DNA of 64,000 nucleotides, taken from positions 11,549,343-11,613,342 of the forward strand of contig ML677358.1 in assembly GCA_007922305.1 (NCBI GenBank), written 5' to 3'. The translations under genes and the position numbers were made by a program. This DNA comes from Dermatemys mawii. Lineage: Eukaryota > Chordata > Testudines > Dermatemydidae. This document shows, in pieces, positions 58,032 to 64,000 of the stretch; position 1 is the stretch's first letter; the number at the start of each line of letters is the position of its first letter. The notes under the pieces were generated by a model, which searched no databases, was not told the origin of the DNA, and saw nothing but the letters and a program-made list of their open reading frames with translations.

Positions 58032-58165
58032 AATCAGAGGGGTAGCCGTGTTAGTCTGGAATTGCAGAAGTGATGCATCCGACGAAGTGGGTATTAGCCC
58101 ACGAAAGCTTATGCTCTAAAAAAATTTTAGTTAGTCTTTAAGGTGCCACAGGACTCTTTGTCACT
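58032..58165 (+). mobile_element. Penelope-like element, compact copy with inverted B unit
   Basis: It starts AATCAGAGGGGTAGCCGTG and, after GCAGAAGTGA, switches directly into inverted unit B (TGCATCCGACGAAGTGGG to CTCTTTGTCACT). A perfect 13-bp target duplication TCATATTGAAGAG lies at 58019-58031 and 58166-58178. Both termini are the same as in the 37868-38502 copy. Confidence 0.88.
58074..58117 (+). ncRNA. Hammerhead-ribozyme-like motif in the Penelope-like element
   Basis: Order of parts: CCGACGA (58079-58085; consensus CUGANGA with U4 changed to C), stem II GTGGGT/GCCCAC (58087-58092 with 58097-58102, loop ATTA), GAAA (58103-58106), a 2-bp stem III GC/GC around TTAT, then the UC cleavage dinucleotide (58115-58116). 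Minimal hammerheads with tiny stem III are known from Penelope-like terminal repeats. Stem I pairing is not obvious in this rearranged copy, and the U4C change predicts weak or no activity. Confidence 0.5.
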
Positions 58166-58178
58166 TCATATTGAAGAG

Positions 58179-58722
58179 GATGTTATGAAGGGGCAGGTTT
58201 TCCAAAGCACTTTCATCTTTCTACTAGTAGCACATTTGTCTTGTCCGTTTCAATCAGCTGCTCTTCATCCAGGTGTTTATTTCTACTAGGCATAAGCTAG
58301 GAGCTGATGTTGATTACATCTGATGTAAAATAGATGTAGTTTGTAGGGTCTCTTTCAGACTGCTGGCATCTAACCAGCTCCTCTGGTGGCTTCAAATAGA
58401 TACTGGATAATACAGGGGAGAGAATTGGCAATGTGAAAGTCCGCAGGCGAGGGATTTGGCTAATGTCCTCCGGATTCAGTGTGAGAAGAAGGACCTGAGG
58501 CACTGCTGTGCATCACTGTAGTCTTTTGGAGCTGGGCCAGGAGAATTAAGTGATCGGAGTATCAAAGGCCCTGGAGAGGTCCATCAAGAGACGTATATAT
58601 GTTTTTCCCCTGAGAGTGGACAAGAGGAGCTCCTCCACCTGAGTAACACATGCTATCCTTATATCATGCCCTGGCCTGAAGGCTGACAGAGACGGATCCA
58701 AGGTACCTTACAGCTGATAGGT
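58179..58722. other. Unrecognised intronic sequence, possibly an old repeat
   Basis: See 57714-58018. No ORF with a recognisable domain. Confidence 0.3.
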
Positions 58723-59250
58723 CAGCATTTCTCAAATGCAGCCACCGCGGAATTTTCTTGCAGCCACAGCCTCCTGCGTGGTGATTGGAGGGCAAAGTAG
58801 TGGCCCTTCTTCTGGGGCCACCAGATGGGATTGGGCCCTGCTCTCCTCCTCTCCCTCCTCAACTTCCCTCTTCCCCCAAATGAGCCACAGATAGTGGAGG
58901 AGCAGAAAACCAATGTAATTTCTCCGCCTTCCCAGGGGCCATTTGGCTCAGGCTTTCAGCTTTAGTCCTGGAGTGGTAGGCAGCAGGCTTTAGCCATGGG
59001 CTGCGACTGCAAAGCTTTGGACAGTGGGCTGCACAGCCGTGAGCTACATCCTCTGGCCGCAGGACTTTGGGCTCACCCCTCTGCCTCCCATCACCGTGAC
59101 TGCCTCCCTACCCACCTCTGCATCCAAGGTTTAGTTTGTCCCGTGGCTTGACAGGGCTAAGTAAATCTACTGTGAACAGTGATATTTGTATGTTTGTTAA
59201 TATAACTTTTCACTGCCTCCCAGCTAGCTAGCAAGGCGGCTGGTGTGAAA
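58723..59250. mobile_element. hAT-like element, 5' part
   Basis: It begins CAGCATTTCTCAAATGCAGC, a hAT-like terminus, then GC-rich sequence with CAGCCACAGCCTCCTGCG and GGGCTGCGACTGCAAAGC. It leads into the fold-back at 59170-59288 and the duplicated block at 59251-59452. A matching right terminus was not found. Confidence 0.55.
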
Positions 59251-59288
59251 AGTGATATTAACAAATATACCAATGTCACTTTTCACAG
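59170..59288. repeat. 44-bp inverted repeat
   Basis: Left arm 59170-59213 (CTGTGAACAGTGATATTTG...) and right arm 59245-59288 (...AATGTCACTTTTCACAG) pair at 39 of 44 positions across a 31-bp spacer containing AGCTAGCTAGC. Confidence 0.92.
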
Positions 59289-59452
59289 AAGCAGACTTAT
59301 TAACTAGCAAGTCTAAAAATAATGCAACCAAAAAAAGCAAAAGAAACAACTAAAAAAGACAAGAATATGCAAAGCACCTTATTTGTGTTTCTATTCTGTT
59401 TAGGTCCAGTAAAGAATAACTGTACATTATTTTTATTATTGAGTCTCATCGC
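59251..59452. repeat. 202-bp duplicated block, copy A
   Basis: Matches 61057-61258 in direct orientation with two substitutions and no indel by eye. It includes AGTGATATTAACAAATATAC and GTCCAGTAAAGAATAACTG. Confidence 0.95.
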
Positions 59453-61056
59453 AGTCCCCATGGGTTAGAGCAGCAGAAATCAGAATCCACTGACAATTGT
59501 TAAATGCTCCTCCACCCTCTGCAAGGAAATGGAGGGCTCAAACACCTCCATGTCACCTTCTCCTGTTGTGGAAGGGACCAGGCCAGTTGGCTGGAGATTG
59601 GAACAGGGCACACAGCACATCATCCCATAGAGATTACACATGAACGATTTCCTCTACTGCTCCCTGCACTGGGCATGCTCTCGTTCAAATGTGAGTCCTT
59701 GTGCAGTTGTGAATAGACTGGCTCCCGGGTAACCCATCTCCAGATGACATGACTTGCCACGTGGACAAGAAAGGATAACCACAGAGCCTGAGAGCCAGGG
59801 AGGAGGAAGATAGTCCAGTAATCCACACAGACCTCAGAGGGGTCTGCTTTCTTTGGGACAGAACCATGGCTCATTCCACCAGGAGTGAGGGAGCAGACGG
59901 TGGTCTTCTGCAGTGAGCTGGGGATAAAAGGACTGCACAAGGAGTCACCTCGTGGTTCCCCCTCAGCTATTTCCTAGGTATATTGGTCGAGGTCAGCATG
60001 ATGTCTCTTCAACCAAATGTCATACCGGCACTATGTTCAGCATAGTAATCCTCCTACCGTGCCGAATGAGAAACGAAAGGAAATGCTACTTTTTACATAA
60101 TCTTAAATTATATATTGATTTTCAGAATTTCAATAAAATCACAACTTTTAAAAAAAAACCAACCCAGAATGCACCATAAACCAACCATGTGAGCAACCTA
60201 TGGGATGCCTGCTAAAATGAGTGGTGTTCGATGCTTCCATTTCTAAGTATTTGAAGGGCTCATCAATAAGAATACCAATATTCCTTTCATTGCACAGTAA
60301 TCTCTCTGAATGTGAGCGGTGCTGATGTGGAAAAAATGAGAAATTTAACCCTCCTGGTGCCACAGGAGGTCTATTGGACATCAGATCTAAGGTCACCTTA
60401 TATAGTTGCAGGGATTTATAAAGTAATGTTCTAAGGATAGGGCCAACATAGGCTGCCTGCAAATCATCAGCCAGGTCTGGGAGCTCAATCTGTTACAAGT
60501 CATGAAAAGCCTGCAAGTTGGCATCCAGAGCATATCACACTCTAGTATCAGCGTTAGAAATTCCTATTATTCAGCACTGACACCATGGTGTGCATTGAAG
60601 ATGTGGTGAATTTACTGATTTTGTGTGTGTGTGCGCGCGCGTGCGTTTGTGATGCACTTTCCCTTCTTGGGATTTTTGGGTGACAGTCTTTTAAGCATTT
60701 GTTTTCATGTCCTAGCCACAGCTTAAGAAACAGAATAATTTGAAGTGGAAAGGCCCCATGCGGTGTTATTAATTAGGCCACAACGTATCATCGCCCAGAG
60801 AGTTTTAGGTGGTTTGATTTTGAACCACACTCTGCAGGGATCCTTTCCAGCTGTGATATCTTTTTCTTGCACCTCAGTTTGATCATTTTTAGTATTTTCT
60901 GCCTCCTGGTATTTCTGTTGCTAACTTAAAACCGATGAAAATATCTCAGTGTTTTCACACAAGTCCAAATCATTTCACTGAAAACCACGGTTGCAAAGAT
61001 TTTTTTCAGTAGAGCTGGACTGGTTACTCAAGCACAATATTCAGTGTAGGTAGAGG
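59453..61056. other. Unique intron between the duplicated blocks
   Basis: No gene is recognised. A GT/GC repeat lies at 60621-60647. ORFs such as 59620-59940 and 60148-60462 have no recognisable domain. Confidence 0.4.
60621..60647. repeat. (GT)n(GC)n alternating repeat
   Basis: TTGTGTGTGTGTGCGCGCGC followed by GTGCGTTT; nearly pure purine-pyrimidine alternation. Confidence 0.92.
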
Positions 61057-61258
61057 AGTGATATTAACAAATATACCAATGTCACTTTTCACAGAAGCAG
61101 ACTTATTAACTAGCAAGTCTAAAAATAATGCAACCAAAAAAAGCAAAAGAAATAACTAAAAAAGACAAGAATATGCAAAGCACCTTATTTGTGTTTCTAT
61201 TCTGTTTAGGTCCAGTAAAGAATAACTGTACATTATTTTTATTATTGAGTCTCGTCGC
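61057..61258. repeat. 202-bp duplicated block, copy B
   Basis: Direct copy of 59251-59452. Flanking sequence on both sides differs from copy A, and no target duplication was seen. Confidence 0.95.
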
Positions 61259-62159
61259 TGAACTGCATGTAAAAAGAAACATTTTGCCTACAACCTTCAC
61301 ATCCCATTTAGCATCAGACGCCTGATCAGTCACTCTCAAGACATAAACAAGGCATTCTGCACAGACAACATACATCTGGGATAGGTGGAATTAATGCTGA
61401 TATTCTTGGCTTTGAGCCGTTCCTGGTATGAGCCTTTTGGAATGAACAGCCTCACATCCAAGATGAATTTGACCTATTAATGTTTCTATAGCATCTGTCA
61501 TTCAAACAGACTCCAAAGCATTTTACAATCTTTACCTACCTGATTTTGTACCAAACATAAATAGATGAACCCCTTCACCCACAACTAAAGTGCAACAACA
61601 TCTGAGGAGAATCAGCAAATGATTACCAGAGCACAGCAAAACTTCACCTCAGGTTAGGACAGGCAGTAAAGAATGTCCCTCCCCTCCCCCCATGTCCAAC
61701 TGAAATTGTGTAGGAAATGTCAGCAGGAGAATCTAGTTATCTAAGCTGGAATTTAGTCAGGCATCTCCAGTTGACACCACTATTCTTGTGAAATGCTCTG
61801 TGAGACCTTTGTCTTATCTGTAAAAAGGCATGTTCCTCCATGCCATCCCAAGACACTGGGAGAAGGAAAACTGATATATTACTCAATGATGCCATTTCCC
61901 ATGGGACCAAAGTTTGCCATAGCAGTCACCCCTTCAAGCAAAGAGCCAACCTGACTCTGCATGCACTCTGAGTTCTAAGTAGAGTTTGCTGGTGTGTGGT
62001 AAGGCACAATTCCATGCATCTCACAAGCAACATCCTCTGGCCAACTGAGGTCCTGTGCTTCTGGCCTCTAGCAGAAACCGCAGCCAACCCTGCTTCATCT
62101 GAAAGCCAGAGACCTGTAGGTGGTTGTTAATGCAGTATCGCTCCAAAAAGCAACCTTCA
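61259..62159. other. Unique intron with an old SINE/LINE tail
   Basis: CTATAGCATCTGTCATTCAA and CCAAAGCATTTTACAATC (61488-61532) resemble an ancient vertebrate repeat (ATAGCACCTTTCATCC...CAAAGCACTTTACAA). Nothing else is recognised. Confidence 0.45.
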
Positions 62160-64000
62160 TTGAATTTTAATTTTCTAAGTCTTAAATATTAATTTACAAT
62201 ATTACTGTAACCAGTTGTCTCACTCAGCCAGCATGGTCACATACTGGCATTTGGGAGGATATCTACCATATGCTATTAGAAAGCATGTGATTTTTAAAAA
62301 GGCGCTCATTTTTAAGTATTTACATGCATATCTCTGAACTCTGACTGGGGCCATAAGGCCACAAGTAATAGGTTACAAGCTGCTCATGTAACTGCTACTG
62401 CTCAGTCTCAGCTCAGCCATTTGAAACTAATGTAACATTCAGCAAAAATATTAAATCATGTTAATTATGCATGCAGCTAAATTGATGTGTAACTGGTCAA
62501 CTGAATGTACAATAGTAAACACTTGAACCTTAACGGTTCATAAATCTGTCGGAGATCTTTTTTAGAAAGGAGCAATAGAAATATTATTAAATAAATCTCT
62601 TGTGTATGCTGATCTGGGTACTGTCTAAATATAGCTGGGCATTTAATGAACACCATTTGAACTATAACAACTTATTATCCAGGTAAATCTTTCCACTACT
62701 AAGCTATTATATTTTGTTTAGAAAAAAAATCATTTCAGCCTAATGAACTGAATCAGTTTTGAATGTGTAAATGGGCTCTCCAAACACTTTTCATGGACTT
62801 CTGAAGCATGCAAATATGGTTAGCAAACTGCTGTTTTATTTAGGCTTCCTAGGAAATAAGTATTTGTAAGAATGTGCTTATATTTCATTGAGTTTAGTCG
62901 TGTAACATTTTATCTGAGCTAGAATAGCTCGCATTTTGCAATTCAAAGGATCTATTAATATTTATGAGGTCATTGTACATCTTATTGCAATGAAACACTT
63001 TTAACCTGCTGAGCCTTGGAGTTCTTTGAGAGATAGCATTTAAGTGTTACTAATAACTTTTACTAATTCCTGATGGTTTTATGGTGATGGGGAATAATAG
63101 TATATATGTCACAAACCTCATGTGCAGAGTGACCCTTTGGAGACTGAGAATATGTTCATTCCAGGAATTAATTCTGCTGCTGTTAGTGTCTAGACCATTT
63201 TACAGGCTCTCTATGTGCACTTGTATAATTTTCTTAATTCTGACTTGTTGCTTTGTAAGGATGTTAACTGTAGAGAGACTGAATTGATTTGACCAATTTA
63301 TGTACCTCTAAACAGGTAGGGAAATAGAGAGAGAGATGAGAAAACTGTCATCTCTGAAAACCAACCAGAAATCAACTTCACAATTGAGAAAAACACAAAA
63401 CCAAAAACCTGAGCTTTAGTCTAAGCTTCCTGCAAAATTTGTTTTTCCCAGGAGGAACCCACTGTCCCTGGTTCTAGTTCCTTCTGCCTAAAAGAGACAG
63501 TGCAATAACGTTGTACTTCTGGATCAGACCTTTTAGGGCTCATTTGTTTTGACATTAGGCTATCAGTAAAAGAGATCTTAATCTCTGTGAACAATCCCAG
63601 AACCTGCCAATTGTCTGACTGTGAAATTCTAGTTGATGATTCTGTGTAAGAGAAATGAAAGTGTTAACCCATGCACTTGGGTGACATTAGAGTATGTTAA
63701 ATATTCTGATCTAGCTACCTGACCCCCTGAATTTTAAATGTCTTCGCTTCCTTACCACAACTATTGTATCAACATTACTTGTGCATTATGTTTGATAATT
63801 TCTGCTGCAGAGGTGGCTGTACTTTCAGTAGTTGTTGGTATTTGTAAAAAGACTTTTTTCCCTTTGTACATGAAAGCAACCATATAAATGAAATTTCATT
63901 GCACAGTTGTCTTACTGAATATAAAAAATGGATATAATAGGATAGTTATGTTGCATCAATACCAGTTAATTAAAATGTTTTTATTGAAGGTTAACAGATG
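62160..64000. promoter_or_regulatory. Repeat-free AT-rich intron, candidate conserved block (speculative)
   Basis: About 1.8 kb with no recognised transposon, unusual for this window. It contains ATGTTAATTATGCATGCAGC (62458-62477; overlapping homeodomain and POU-like words) and AATTGATGTGTAACTGG. The absence of insertions suggests constraint but could be chance. Confidence 0.22.

Larger units (their letters stand above)
31963..64000 (+). other. Downstream SPOCK1 intron (partial)
   Basis: Inferred to follow the exon donor. The expected next exon, which should open with a Cys-Lys-Leu-Glu type sequence and continue the Kazal domain, was not found in the following 32 kb on the + strand. The intron therefore appears to extend beyond the window, unless the 400-N gap hides something, which is unlikely (see findings). 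Confidence 0.7.

Noticed and set aside
1..64000. tRNA or rRNA genes
   Set aside because: No cloverleaf with A and B boxes or rRNA-like stretch was found by eye. The SINE-like repeats seen are too diverged to be functional tRNA genes.

Overview
This window is vertebrate nuclear DNA. It looks like a non-avian reptile, most likely a turtle, and it lies almost entirely inside very large introns of one gene. No long multi-domain ORF is present, and nearly all ATG-initiated ORFs of 60-190 codons look random or sit in repeats. The turtle-like assignment rests on the repeat mix, which I recognise from memory: CR1 LINEs, abundant hAT-type elements, short TIR elements with TTA/TAA target duplications, a Penelope-like repeat, a solo LTR, and old MIR/CORE-SINE and fold-back repeats. 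No database search was run.

The one protein-coding feature I can support is a 133-nt internal exon at 31830-31962 on the + strand. It has a good acceptor and a GT donor, and encodes the linker and first half of the Kazal/follistatin-like domain of a testican, best matching SPOCK1. The 31.8 kb before it and 32 kb after it show no other exon I recognise, so both flanking introns appear to run past the window edges.

Layout. 1-8 kb: mostly unique AT-rich intron, then a CR1 (5975-7398) with a hAT MITE nested in it. 8.9-9.6 kb: solo LTR. 10-13.9 kb: small repeats, short duplications and a possible conserved element. 14.9-15.7 kb: hAT. 17.7-18.3 kb: two adjacent Harbinger-like elements. 20.9-26.7 kb: several TIR and fold-back elements, ending with a GC-rich hAT. 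26.7-31.8 kb: mostly unique intron. 31.83 kb: SPOCK1 exon. 32.3-41.3 kb: Penelope-like fragments, including a palindromic copy split by a 400-N assembly gap, and a nested hAT. 44-48.4 kb: CR1, palindromic MITE, MIR-like and Harbinger-like copies. 50.5-58.7 kb: further DNA transposons, several with exact target duplications, and a second complete Penelope-like insertion. 58.7-61.3 kb: a repeat with a 202-bp block duplicated at about 99% identity. 61.3-64 kb: unique AT-rich intron.

The most interesting structure is the Penelope-like family. Two insertions share the same two ends and each has a 13-bp target duplication. One contains an 86-bp perfect inverted repeat interrupted by what is probably a spurious assembly gap. 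The unit contains a hammerhead-ribozyme-like core. I found no evidence of a new multi-gene system.
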